A stretch of 64,000 nucleotides of DNA, taken from NCBI GenBank assembly GCA_019321725.1, contig CM033107.1:15987445-16051444 (forward strand), read 5' to 3'. The position numbers and the translations under genes are program-made. The notes below the pieces were generated by a model. The model was not told where the DNA came from. It saw only the letters and a program-made list of their open reading frames with translations, and did not search any database. Origin of the DNA: Paulownia fortunei (Eukaryota > Streptophyta > Magnoliopsida > Lamiales > Paulowniaceae). Numbering within the stretch: position 1 is the first letter of the stretch; each line of letters opens with the position of its first letter. This document shows positions 36,309 through 46,992 of this stretch, in pieces.

Positions 36309-38534
36309 TGTTGGGTTCGCTATAATCGCAGGGGTATACGCAGCGGAAAATTAAAATTTTTATCAAATATAAATTTAACTCATTTGATTCAAAAATGATT
36401 TTAACGATCGCGCTTATTCAAGTAAATATATAAATAAATATAAAATCGGATTATACCTTTTGTGCACTTCGGTTGTTGTAGGGAATGAAGCAATCAATTG
36501 CTTATCCTGGACTATCAGAACTCGCAGGGATCCAAGTGTCTCCCTTCTATCAGGTCCACGATACAGAAAGCAACACCAATCAAAAAGATTCGCTAGTATC
36601 CTTTTAATTGTTTACTAATCTAGAACCGAAGTATATTTTCAAGAACAATAAAGATTGATTCTTTAAGTTCTTGAAACAATAATATGAAGAAAATAACAAG
36701 AAACTAGTTTTCTTTTTCTTTCTTTTCTTTTCTTGAAGAGTAAAAATAGAAGACTTTAAACAAAATATTTTTGCTCAAATTTTTGAATTGAATTATATAA
36801 TTTTCATCCCTCATATGTATAGGGTTGAAAATTTTAATCCTTTTCCAACTTTTGGAAAGTTTTTCTATTTTGAACTACTTCAAAACCTTATCTTGGAAGG
36901 ATTCCAAATCTTCCAAGAACTCTTCTCTTTTCACTCTTCTATTGTATGTGGACTAATTTGAGATTACATTAATCATCAAAATTGTCTACATACATTGTTG
37001 ATATTAATTTGAACTCTTCAAATAATATCAAGATAGATATATATCATATATATATATATATATATATATACTATAATTATATTTATACATAAATTAAATC
37101 TTAGTGGCCTATTTTATCCTATAAAATTGGTCACTATATTTATTTATCTATAAATATGTTAATTAAATAAATCATATTTATTTAATTTATTCTCTTCATA
37201 CTTTAGTGGGCTTCTTAAGTGATCCACATTTATTTTGGGTTTGGACTAAAAAATCTCCAAATCAATTCAATTGATTCAATCCCAATTTAATCAATCCAAT
37301 TGATTAATTTAATTTACTCCAATTGAGCTTTCTAATCAAATTAGGTCCAATTAAATAATCCAATTACTTAATTGAATAATTTAATTTAACTATTAAATTA
37401 AATAGAACCCTTAATTAATTAATTGATCAGTATTAATTAATTAATTTCCAACCATTGGATAAAATCTAAAATTAAAAATGTTACTTTCCATAAAGATGTG
37501 TGACTCTCTTAGGTTCACTACTAAGCTAGTAGTGGGTTTGCAACATTTGCAACTTATGAATAATAATTATTCCAATTAATTAATCCACTTGGAATCAACT
37601 CCTTAATTCCAAGAACCTCACTATCCATGAAAACACCTAGCAAGTAATCATGACAAACTAGTCTTAAGTGAAATAGCGAGTAAACCTATTTCAGTTGCGA
37701 GTACCATACACGTACGGTCCTTTCGACAGCTAATCTCCTAATTGAATCTAAGGCATGGATTATAAGTCGAAACCTAAATGATTCAATTGTTGTGATCCCA
37801 TTTCAAGTTCCAATAATTCCTAATGAATCACAATTCATTCTGCCTTGGCAAGGTCTTTGAATCACGAACTATGAAAACACAGGAGATTCCCTTATTTAAA
37901 AAGACAAGTGTCGAATTCTATGTTGGCCACTGACAAATCTCCATACACACCAGTGCAACACCCAACATACCCCCTTTGTGATTGTCAAGCAATCAGAAGA
38001 TATATCAAAGTGCTGTAGGATGCACACAAGGCTACCATCGTGCCTCAAGTCTGAGGACTAGTCGTGTACTATCGCAACACAGAAATTCTTATTTCGACGG
38101 GCAAAGCCTCCAACTAAGAATTTCTTGCGGGCCATATTCGGTGTACTTGTTCCCTAACAAGCACCCACATACATGCACTTACGTCTCTACGCTAATGCCA
38201 ATGGAATATGACATCCTCGTCTCACAAGCATGCATTATATGTACAAGTCTTACTGAGCTATTTGATGTCCCATCTCAAAAAGCTCTTGACTCGAAACTTA
38301 TTTAAGACCAAAGCCTTAGAGGCATGTTCCATGATCGTCATCATATGCGCGACCATGCCCCATAGCTAAATTTGGTCTAAGGACTTTATCTAATGTGCAG
38401 AAATAAAAAATGCAAGACATAAGATAAAGAAAATGCCTTTTTATTAATATGATTCCCAATAAGATTGTCTTTACAAAAGCATAAGAGCATAATACACTCA
38501 ATCTAATTGGGGCGTTGGGCATCCTACTCTAACA
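36309..38534 (-). repeat. copia 3' LTR, full length
   Basis: 2226 bp. The plus-strand ends are TGTTGGGTTCGC and CTACTCTAACA; on the minus strand it starts TGTTAGAGTAGGATG. The length agrees with the 2227-bp LTR at 46993-49219. An AT dinucleotide run lies near 37047-37070. Confidence 0.93.
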
Positions 38535-38554
38535 ATCTCCCACTTGCCCTAGCT

Positions 38555-39273
38555 CTAATTACCCATGTATCTAAGGCCCATCTTCTCAAGATGTCCGTCG
38601 AATATCTTCTGTGCTAAGGGCTTAGTAAGTGGGTCTACTACATTTTCTGTTGAGGCAACTCGATCCATAATGACGTCGCCTCTACCAATGATCTCTCTGA
38701 TCAAGTGATATCGTCTCATTATGTGCTTGGATCTTTGATGAGATCTTGGCTCTTTTGCTTGCGCAATAGCTCCATTATTATCACAGTAAATCATAACTGG
38801 ATCAACAATGGATGGAATTACATCTAACCCTTGGATGAAATTTCTAATCCAAACAGCTTCTTTTGCTGCATCTGATGCAGCAATATATTCAGCTTCGGTG
38901 GTAGAATCTGTAGTCGTCTCTTCTTGGAACTCTTCCAACTGACTGCACCACCATTCAAGGTGAATATGTATCCGGACATGGACTTTGAGTCATCTATATC
39001 GAACTGAAAACTAGAGTCTGTATATCCCTCCAGTTTTAGTTCTCCATTGCCGTATATCAGAAAGATATCCTTAGTCCTTCTCAAGTACTTGAGGATTATC
39101 TTAACGGCTTTCCAGTATTCTTCTCCTAGATTGGACTGATATCTACTCGTGACACTCAGAGCATGTGCTATATCAGGCCTTGTACATAACATTGCATACA
39201 TTATGCTCCCTATTGCAGAAGCATAAGGTATGCAAGCCATCCTTTCTCTCTCTTCAGGTGTCTTAGGAGACAT
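38555..39273 (-). pseudogene. copia RNase H, two frameshifts
   Basis: RNase H degrades the RNA strand of the RNA-DNA hybrid. Two overlapping frames carry it. 38824-39273 starts with MSPKTPEERERMACIPY, contains MYAMLCTRPDIAHAL and LKLEGYTDSSF, and drifts out of frame after GGAVSWKSS. 38555-38938 resumes with TTTDSTTEAEYIAASDA, then MIYCDNNGAIAQAK and the end DPLTKPLAQKIFDG. The acidic residues of the RNase H core (TDSS, TEAEY, YCDN) are all visible. A frameshift near 39260 separates it from the RT frame and a second near 38930 splits the domain, so no full-length protein is expected. Confidence 0.88.
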
Positions 39274-40673
39274 AACTTAGAGAGTGAAACCCCATGACTC
39301 ATAGGCAGAAATCCTCTCTTGGATTCCTCCATGCTAAACCTTTTTAGCACTTTGTCTATGTACATGGACTGGGATAGTTCGATCATCCTTCTGGATCTAT
39401 TTCTATAGATCTTTATCCCTAGGATAAAAGATGGATCTCCCAAGTCCTTCATGGAAAACTGATTAGATAACCAAGTCCTCGTTGATTGCAACATCCCTAC
39501 ATCATTCCCAATGAGTAGGATGTCATCAACGTAGAGCACAACAAATGTAACTGCACTCCCACTAACCTTCTTGTAGACACATAGTTCATCCGGGTTCTTA
39601 TGAAAGTCAAACGTTTTGATCGTTTCATCAAACCGGATGTTCCAACTCCTCGAAGCTTGTTTGAGTCCATAAATGGATCTCTGGAGCTTGCAAACCTTTT
39701 GCTCGCTCCTGCTGGATATGAAGCCTTCTGGCTGCTTCATATAGATCTCTTCCTTAATGTTTCCATTAAGGAAAGCGGTCTTCACATCCATTTTCCATAT
39801 CTCATAGTCATAATATGCAGATATGGCTAACAGTATCCGTATGGATTTAAGCATCGCTACTGGTGAAAAAGTTTCCTCATAATCAATTCCTTATTTCTGA
39901 GTATAACCTTTTGCTACCAATCGTGCCTTATAGGTTGCTACCTCTCCATCTACTCCAAGCTTCCGCTTGTAGACCCATTTACAACCAATGGGAATAATTC
40001 CCTGTGGTGGGTCCACCAAAGTCCATACCTTGTTGGAGTACATAGAGTCCATTTCGGACTGCATAGCTTCTTGCCACTTCTTCGAATCAATGTCAGACAT
40101 CGCCTCTCCATAGCTTCTTGGATCATTATCCAAGGGGAGTCCATCTTCTTTGTTCTCTAACAACAAGTTGTACCTCTTAGGTACCCTTGAGACCCTTTCG
40201 GATCTTCGAAGAGATTGTGCCTTAGAGGGTCCAGCATCAGCTGGTGTACCATTTACTGCGTCAGTTGGGGTGTTCTGTAGTTCTTGAACCTCTTCAAGTT
40301 CTACGACATTGTCACTTCCATCTGAAAGAAATTCTTCTTCAAGGAAGGTAGCATTCCTCGAAACAAACACCCTTTGTTCCGTGGCATCATAGAAATAGTA
40401 TCCAATAGACTCCTTTGGATACCCCACAAACTTACATAAGCTGGATCTCATATCCAACTTATCTCCCACTAGCTGCTTCACATAAGCAGCACACGCCCAT
40501 ACCCTAAGGTATTTATAGGAAGGTGTCTTTCCATACCACATCTCATATGGTGTTTTAGGGACGGCTTTAGATGACACCCTGTTTAATAGGTATGCCGCCG
40601 TTTTTAAGGTATAGCCCCAGAATGAAAGAGGTAATGAAGTGAAGCTCATCATAGATCTAACCATGTCCAACAA
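39210..40673 (-). CDS. copia integrase C-terminus and reverse transcriptase, one in-frame stop
   Basis: One frame interrupted only by a stop codon at 39891-39893. The upstream part (39894-40673, 260 codons) has the end of the integrase core (YEMWYGKTPSYKYLRVWACA) and a variable acidic linker. It then reaches the start of RT with the WTLVDPPQG segment and CKWVYKRKLGVDG. The downstream part (39210-39854 and the codons before it) has VKTAFLNG, SIYGLKQASR and the polymerase site [15 protein letters not shown] with both catalytic aspartates. The stop falls after GYTQK, before the GIDYEETFSPV segment. Apart from that stop the RT looks well preserved. Confidence 0.9.
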
Positions 40674-41176
40674 GGTTCGATTCCTGCGTTCCGCAACTCC
40701 GTTGAGTTGGGGAGTAGCAGGAGGAGTCCACTGTGAGAGAATTCCATTCTTTTTTAGATAATCTAAAATTCTGTGCTTAAGTATTCACCTGCTCGATGAG
40801 ATCGAAGAGTTTTTATACTTAATCCAGTTTGTTTCTCTATTTCAGTTCTGAATTCTTTGAACTTTTCAAATACTTCAGACTTGTACCTTAAAAGGTACAC
40901 ATAACCATACCTAGAGAAGTCATCGGTAAAGGTTAAGAAGTAGTTATAGTTCCCACGGGCACTAACATTTAGTGGCCCACATACATCTGTATGGATTAAA
41001 TCCAATAGATGCTTGGCTCGCTCCACTTGTCCAACAAATGGAGATTTGGTCATCTTTCCTTTGAGGCAGGATTCACAAGTTGGTAGTTCTTGCTCTCTCG
41101 TTAAATCAAGCAATTGTGCCAATTTGTTAATCATTTTCTCAGAAATATATCCTAATCTTGCGTGCCACAGGCTCAT
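40674..41176 (-). pseudogene. copia integrase N-terminal and core domain, broken
   Basis: The open part, 40763-41176, has the zinc-binding region (WHARLGY, then CESCLKGK) and the catalytic core with the aspartates of IHTDVCGP. The glutamate is in HRAGEYLS, where the family consensus is DRGGEYLS, so two key neighbours are changed. A frame change lies around 40740-40765. The final core segment (TPQLNGVAERRNRTL, about 40665-40720) is in the frame that continues to RT. Upstream, a break of about 80 bp separates it from gag-protease. Confidence 0.85.
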
Positions 41177-41258
41177 TGAACTATGATTATCTAATTTTTT
41201 TTATGTTGTTGAATTGTGAAAATGGGGTTATGGGGAGTAATAGCATATAAACAATTTG

Positions 41259-42440
41259 TCAAAGAACCAGAATATATAAAATCAGAACGTTTGAAAATGG
41301 AACAATTTCCATTGTCAATGGTAAATCTAAAACCTTCTCTATCAAAACTGGAATAGAGATAATGTTCTTAATAATATCCGGAACAAAAAGACAATTATTT
41401 AAAACTACTATATAACCATTCTCTAAAGCCAGATTAACGGTCCCTATAGCTAATGCAGCAACTCTTGCTCCATTTCCCATCCTAAGTACCGTCTCTCCTC
41501 CATCCAGCTTCCTACTTCTTGCCATCATCTGCAAATCATTGCAAATATGTAAGCCACAACCGGTATCTAATACCCAAAAAATATTGTTAACCGACAAGTT
41601 AACTTCAACAAAATATATACCTGAACTCTTCAGGCTTGCAAGATACTCCTTGCAATTCCTCTTCCAGTGCCCTGGTTTTCCGTAGTAAAGACACTTGTCA
41701 TTGGCTTGAGAAGAAACCTTTTTGATACCACCCTTAGCTTTCAGCTTGTTGGGTTTAGAGGAACCCTTTCCTTTCTTCTTTCCTTTCTTGGGTTTTTTAG
41801 CCTTTGATCCGAAAGAAGATCCAACAAGCAGAACTGACTTGTCCTTTTTCATGGTGGACTCAGCCGTCTTTAACATGTTCACAAGTTCAGCGAGACTAGT
41901 CTCCATGTTGTGCATGTTAAAGTTGACAACAAAGGTGTCAAATGATGGAGACAGAGACTGCAGCAGAAGGTCCGTATAGAGTTCGTTCTCCATAACGACT
42001 CCAAGGGACGCCAGCCTTTCAATAAGGGCTATCATCTTCAATCCATGATCATGGACTGAAGAGCCCTCAGTCATACGACATCTGAAAAGCTCTTTTGAGA
42101 TCTGATATCTCGTCTGCCGAGTTCTTTCACCATACAACTCTTGTAGGTGAATGAGGATCCCATAAGCAGTATCTTGATCCTCATTCTGCCTCTGCAGCTC
42201 ATTTGACATCGATGCCAGCATATAGCATCGAGCCTGCAGATTGTCATCAACATGATGTAAATAACCTGCATAATCCTCTAAAGTAATATCCTCCGGTGGT
42301 ACCGAAGGAGGCGCAGTGTCGAGGACATATGCCCTCTTCTCTGACTGAAGAACTATCTTCAGGTTTCTTAGCCAATCGACAAAATTAGGTCCAGTTAATT
42401 TGTTTTGTTCAAGGATTGTTGCAAGTGGATTCTTTGCCAT
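41259..42440 (-). CDS. copia gag and protease
   Basis: 393 codons from ATG at 42440, starting MAKNPLATILEQNKL. Gag of the UBN2 type (residues about 1-210: NFVDWLRNLKIVL, TRYQISKELF, LLLQSLSPSFDTFV) forms particles. It is followed by a Lys-rich linker (213-245) and a zinc knuckle, C250-x2-Y253-x4-H258-x4-C263, in which the second cysteine is replaced by tyrosine. The protease site is VLDTGCGLHIC (Asp292, Thr293, Gly294). The frame ends before the protease C-terminus is complete. The start matches the copy at 50717. The tyrosine should weaken or abolish RNA binding by the knuckle. Confidence 0.92.
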   Translation of the reverse strand: MAKNPLATILEQNKLTGPNFVDWLRNLKIVLQSEKRAYVLDTAPPSVPPEDITLEDYAGYLHHVDDNLQARCYMLASMSNELQRQNEDQDTAYGILIHLQELYGERTRQTRYQISKELFRCRMTEGSSVHDHGLKMIALIERLASLGVVMENELYTDLLLQSLSPSFDTFVVNFNMHNMETSLAELVNMLKTAESTMKKDKSVLLVGSSFGSKAKKPKKGKKKGKGSSKPNKLKAKGGIKKVSSQANDKCLYYGKPGHWKRNCKEYLASLKSSGIYFVEVNLSVNNIFWVLDTGCGLHICNDLQMMARSRKLDGGETVLRMGNGARVAALAIGTVNLALENGYIVVLNNCLFVPDIIKNIISIPVLIEKVLDLPLTMEIVPFSNVLILYILVL

Positions 42441-43686
42441 TTTAGTAGAATAATCTACAAAATATGCACGAAGCAGAAAATGAGTAAACTATGGGAAAAA
42501 CATATTCATTTAATATAAGGTCTTTAATACTAAATGTCTCCCACTATTTTCTTCGAATTCCATCACCCCTAATGGAATTTCGGAAAATCAAATTTTCTAG
42601 TGAGCTTGAGGTCCAATGGAAATATTTCACACCCCAATTTTATGAACCCATGAAATATTTTTATCGGTAGTCAACTCTTTGACGATCGTATCACTATACA
42701 ACCCTCAAGTTTGTTTTTGCCTCACCTCTTCTCATATACCCTAATTTTATGAGTCTATATGGTACTAAGTGTCAAACAATACCCATCAAACTTTCGTGTA
42801 GATAGAGTATCAAGATGTCCCATGACTCATGGCCAAGATAATGACGATTCCATCCCACGAGCATCTCTATGCTTGGTAGAGATCACAGCTTTCCAACACA
42901 AGACCACCCCACGACTCATGGTCAGTGATAAAGTGCGGTAGCGGTCGTCATGTCTCTATCTTTGATGGTAGGTATGGAACAATAGGTCCTACCTAACTTG
43001 TCCATTTTTGTTTGAAATCGAATTTTCAAAAAATTCTTTTACTTAATTTTAATAAATTAAGTGGGATTTAATTTTATCCAAGACCTCATCATAATTTAAA
43101 TTATGTTGGTTATTTAATGCATGACATCATAATATCATTCCACAAGCATAAAAGCATTAAATAAAATCCTAAGCATGCATCTAATACATAAATAAATGGA
43201 TGATCATGAACCAGTTCTATGCGGTCCATTTGAGCTAAAAATGGACCTAAGGTCAGTCTAAGGGTAATAAAATGGAATAGAACCTATTCTATTACATAAT
43301 TGTATCCCATACAAACATGGACCTTCTTTTTTATTCTCCTTCGTCTTCCAAAGAAAAAGAAAAACCTTACCATCTATTCTACTCTCTTTACAGAAAATAA
43401 AATAACTTACATAAATAAAATAAGAGGCTCGCAGGTCCCATTTTAAAACCCAAAAATATTAAATAAAACCAATCACATTGGTCCAATGGCTCATGATCAT
43501 CCCATACATGCTCATAATTAACATCATATGTAATTATCAAAATATGTAAATTTATCAAATTGTTAAACGTAATTTTTCTTTTAACTTGGTATAATTTTTA
43601 ATTGCTTGAAAAATAATTTTTCAGAAATAATTAAAATTAACATTTAATTTTAATATTTTAGAAAATAAAAAAATAAAAATAAAAAA

Positions 43687-43892
43687 CGGACCCGGAACGA
43701 CACGACGAGCAGCACCACTGCTGCCCGTCGGGCATGCGCAGGGTGCCCCGCTGTCGGGTGCCGGGCGCCGGGTGACAGGTGACGGGCGATTGGCGATGGG
43801 CGACGGGCGCCCGCTGCCTGGTAACGGGCGCCCGCTGCCTGGTGCCTGCGCGCGTAGCCGTCGGGTGTCTGACACCCGACGCCGACGATTTT
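43687..43892. repeat. GC-rich block in copia leader
   Basis: About 200 bp of very high GC content in an otherwise AT-rich window. It is built from short variants of GGGCGAC and GGGTG words, with a 20-bp unit (from ACGGGCGCCCG to GCCTGG) repeated at 43803-43841. The equivalent part of the copy at 49415-49490 is much shorter. Confidence 0.85.
43859..43881. promoter_or_regulatory. palindrome in copia leader, possible RNA dimerisation or packaging hairpin
   Basis: Two perfect 11-base arms (CGTCGGGTGTC and its complement) around one central base. A near-identical palindrome is found at 49423-49445 in the second long copy, about 200 nt downstream of its primer site. The role is inferred. Confidence 0.5.
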
Positions 43893-43904
43893 TTTTTTAT
43901 ATTT

Positions 43905-44090
43905 AAACAATTTAAATAAGCAATTGAAATTATTCCAATTAAAAATTTCTAAAATATGCAAAATCAAATTTTACATAATTAACATGAATTTAAATAATTT
44001 AAATAAGCAATTGAAATTAATCCAATTAAAAATTTCTAAAATATGCAAAATCAAATTTTACATAATTAACATGAATTTAAACAATTTAAA
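43905..44090. repeat. tandem duplication, 2 x 87 bp, in copia leader
   Basis: The block containing AATAAGCAATTGAAATTA repeats with a period of 87 bp and almost no change. The copy at 49280-49380 has it once. It is a recent local duplication next to the primer site. Confidence 0.85.
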
Positions 44091-44135
44091 AACATGTATT
44101 CATAAATCCGAAATTCACTAAATAAGCGAAATCGT

Positions 44136-44148
44136 GGCTCTGATACCA
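44136..44148 (-). other. primer binding site, initiator Met tRNA type
   Basis: The minus strand reads TGGTATCAGAGCC, complementary to the 3' part of plant initiator tRNA-Met. One base separates it from the LTR end at 44150. Confidence 0.92.
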
Positions 44149-44149
44149 C

Positions 44150-44607
44150 TATTGGGTTCGCTATAATCGTAGAGGTATACGCAACGAAAAATTAAAATTT
44201 TATCAAACATAAATTTATACTTGTTCCCTAACAAGCACCCACATACATGCACTTACGTCTCTACGCTAATGTCAATGGAATGTGACATCCTCGTCTCACG
44301 AGCATGCATTATATGTACAAGTCTTATTGAGCTATTTGATGTCCCATCTCAAAAAGTTCTCGACTCGAAATTATTTAAGACCAAAGCCTTAGAGGCATGT
44401 TCCATGATCGCCATCATATGCGCGACCATGCCCTATAGCTAAATTTGGTCTAAGGACTTTATCTAATGTGCAGAAATAAAAAATGCAAGACATAAATATA
44501 AGAAAATGCCTATTTATTAATATGATTCCCAATAAGATTGTCTTTACAAAAGCAAAAAAACATAATACACTCAATCTAATTGGGGCGTTGGGCATCCTAC
44601 TCTAACA
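44150..44607 (-). repeat. copia 5' LTR with internal deletion
   Basis: Only 458 bp remain of about 2226. The first 70 bp (from TATTGGGTTCGC) jump directly to the block that starts TTGTTCCCTAACAAGC, which lies at about 38148 in the 3' LTR. About 1.77 kb is lost while both termini and the target duplication are kept. Confidence 0.9.
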
Positions 44608-44612
44608 ACATC

Positions 44613-45240
44613 TTCATTTATGGAGATTAATGAGTGGCCAACAAAGGATCTGTCACCTATCTAGATGAATAGGTGAATCTCCTATGTATTCCACTATACT
44701 TGATTCTAAAATCCTTGGCCAAGGTTGGATGAAAAATAGACGTTGAGTTTTCTAATTGTTCATCATTGAGTCAAATTACTAGAAATGGAAACATAGTTAT
44801 TGAACTAATGGGGTTTTGAGTTAATATACATGCCCTAGGCTCAATCGGGAGATAGATGACGGAAGGAAAAACCATACTTGCAAGGTATTCATAATTGGAA
44901 TATGTTCGTACATTCACCTTAAACTAGGAGTCATGATGCATTGCTAAGTGCTTCCTATGACTTGTGGGTTCTTGAAATTAATGAGTTAATTTCAAGAGAA
45001 TTAATTAATTAGAATAATTAATTGTTCAACTAAGTCACAAGAGTTGTGAGCCTACGACTAGTTTAAAGTGAGCCTAAGGGGTCACATACAAAACTTGGAC
45101 AAGTCTATTTCTAGCCTAGAAAATAATCCAAGTGTTGGATTAAATTAATTAATGTGATTAATTAATAAGATTTAAATTAATTCAAGTATGGAATTAATTT
45201 AATTAGTTCTTGTGTTGGATTGAATTATAATTGATTTTTC
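44613..45240 (+). repeat. older copia 3' LTR, second part
   Basis: Continues the LTR begun at 35752. It shares blocks such as CTCAATCGGGAGAT (44841) and the GTGAGCCTA block with other family LTRs. Homology fades near 45240 and no LTR terminus is found. Confidence 0.7.
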
Positions 45241-46992
45241 TTTTTATTTAGAAGTCACTTTTTGTTCAAATACTTATGCAAATGTGATATGAAAATTGTA
45301 TGTATAAATTATCACATTTTTTTATATATTTATTTATTTATTATTAATTAGTTAAGAAAAAAAATCACAACAAGAAAATATTTTTATAGGTGGAAAATAA
45401 TTAATAAATATATATTTTTAATTAAAAAAAATTAAAGTTGAATTTAAAGTGCTTTGTGAATGATAATGATATCCATCAAAAGATAAGGTTTGACTTTGAC
45501 TACTCAGATTGGACGAAATTTTTATGAACAAATTAAATAAACATTTGTTGTACAACAACTCTCATCTGAATATGTTAATGTAAACATTATCTCGAAATTA
45601 TTAGGCAATGTTTGTCTGAAGTGTCGTTTGAAATTGCCGACCATACGTGCCTGTATATTAGAGTTATTGACATAGTCTTGGACACGTGGAAATTTTGGAT
45701 ATTTACAAAACTTTTCGTAATTACCCATGGTAGGAGAGGACTTTTCTCTAATTTTTTTTCTAATTTAATATTTTATTTTAACGCATATCAAGTGCATGTT
45801 ATTTATGTCAAATGCATATAAAAATATTATATATATAATATATATTTATAATAAAATATAAAATAAATATTAATTAAAAATAAAAATTTAAAGTAAATTA
45901 ACAGGAGTCACTCCAGTTGACAATGGAGATCATTTTGCTTTCACAAGTAATTAAAGTAATAATTGCAAAAAAGTTTGTGAAATTTTCTTAACTTTAATTA
46001 TTATATTAATTTTATTGCGTGTCCGCAAAACCGAAAAAACAAATGAAACGGATACAATAGTCAATAAAAAACCCCAGCATGATTATATAATTTTAAATAT
46101 TTTCTTCCAGATTCCTTCAAAACCAAATAGAGAAAAAATATTATTATTTTCTCACTAAAATTTAAAGTGCCAAACACCTAATTGCATGAAGATACAATTT
46201 AACAAAACCAAGCATATGGAATGAAATGGTAGACAATTGAGTGAGTCTAGTTTGATTTATGAACCTTCACCGCCTCCACAGTCCCACCGACACTCCATAA
46301 TTTATCGTTTTTAACAAAACAGTTTTTAAGTTATGCAATAATTTTCTGGCAGGATTGCCTATCAATTTGTTTAGATAGTCTGCTACATTATCTCAATTAG
46401 TTAATATATGTAGTGTCTTGTTTAAGTGATTAATAAGGATTATTTATGAAGGATTAGTTAAATATATATATGTCAGTGCTTTCGTCAATTGCCTTTTTGT
46501 TCTGCATGCAGTATCTCTATTTATCTCTCTGTCTTATCACAAGTTGCATTTATTTATCCCAACCGCCAGCTCTTGTAGGTGCCAATTATACCTACTCATA
46601 TTATTTTTTGTGGCGAAAATTTTATATTCTAGATTTGAATTAAGTTCGTCAACAATTCTTATTTGATTTCAATAAAAATTATATATTTTTTCATTATCAA
46701 GAATTCTTTCTTCGACTCAACAAGAATTCCATTTTTCTGGCTTCAGCAAATAATTATTGGAGCCATCCATGAATTGTATTTATTGGAACATATGGAAATT
46801 GGTAATCGCACTTATTTATATGTGAAAACTCAGATATTTTGTATATGGATTAAGCTCGCGAATCATTTTTGCTTCGTATAAGTGAGTTCAACATTTAACA
46901 ATTAGAATCATGTTTGAACTTTACACAAATTTAAATTCCCAGAGTTATAGTAATAGTTCAAAGAAATATAGATACGAGCAATATGAGTAAGG
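45241..46992. other. AT-rich intergenic DNA
   Basis: 1.75 kb with short frames only (for example 45612-45821 and 46663-46881), none with a recognisable domain. No RNA gene seen. Confidence 0.65.

Larger units (their letters stand above)
42441..44135 (-). other. copia 5' leader between primer site and gag
   Basis: About 1.7 kb without a sense gene. It has a GC-rich minisatellite-like block at 43687-43892, a tandem duplication and a palindrome, all listed separately. It is homologous to 49235-50716 of the other long copy. Confidence 0.8.
36309..44607 (-). mobile_element. nearly complete Ty1/copia element with target duplication ACATC
   Basis: Flanked by ACATC at 36304-36308 and 44608-44612. 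Minus-strand order: 5' LTR (44150-44607, internally deleted), initiator-Met tRNA primer site (44136-44148), leader with a GC-rich block, gag-protease, integrase, RT, RNase H, purine tract (38535-38549), 3' LTR (36309-38534). Coding breaks: a frame change around 41180-41259, one near 40750, a single stop at 39891-39893, and two frameshifts in RNase H. It is the best-preserved element here and lies inside an older copia LTR. Confidence 0.95.

Noticed and set aside
38316..38522. 68-codon frame also present at 44389-44595
   Set aside because: It is the same LTR segment in the two LTRs of one element; recent shared origin explains the similarity.
43621..43967. Two minus-strand frames (84 and 105 codons) rich in Pro, Gly, Arg
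   Set aside because: They read through the GC-rich minisatellite of the copia leader; the composition, not selection, keeps them open.
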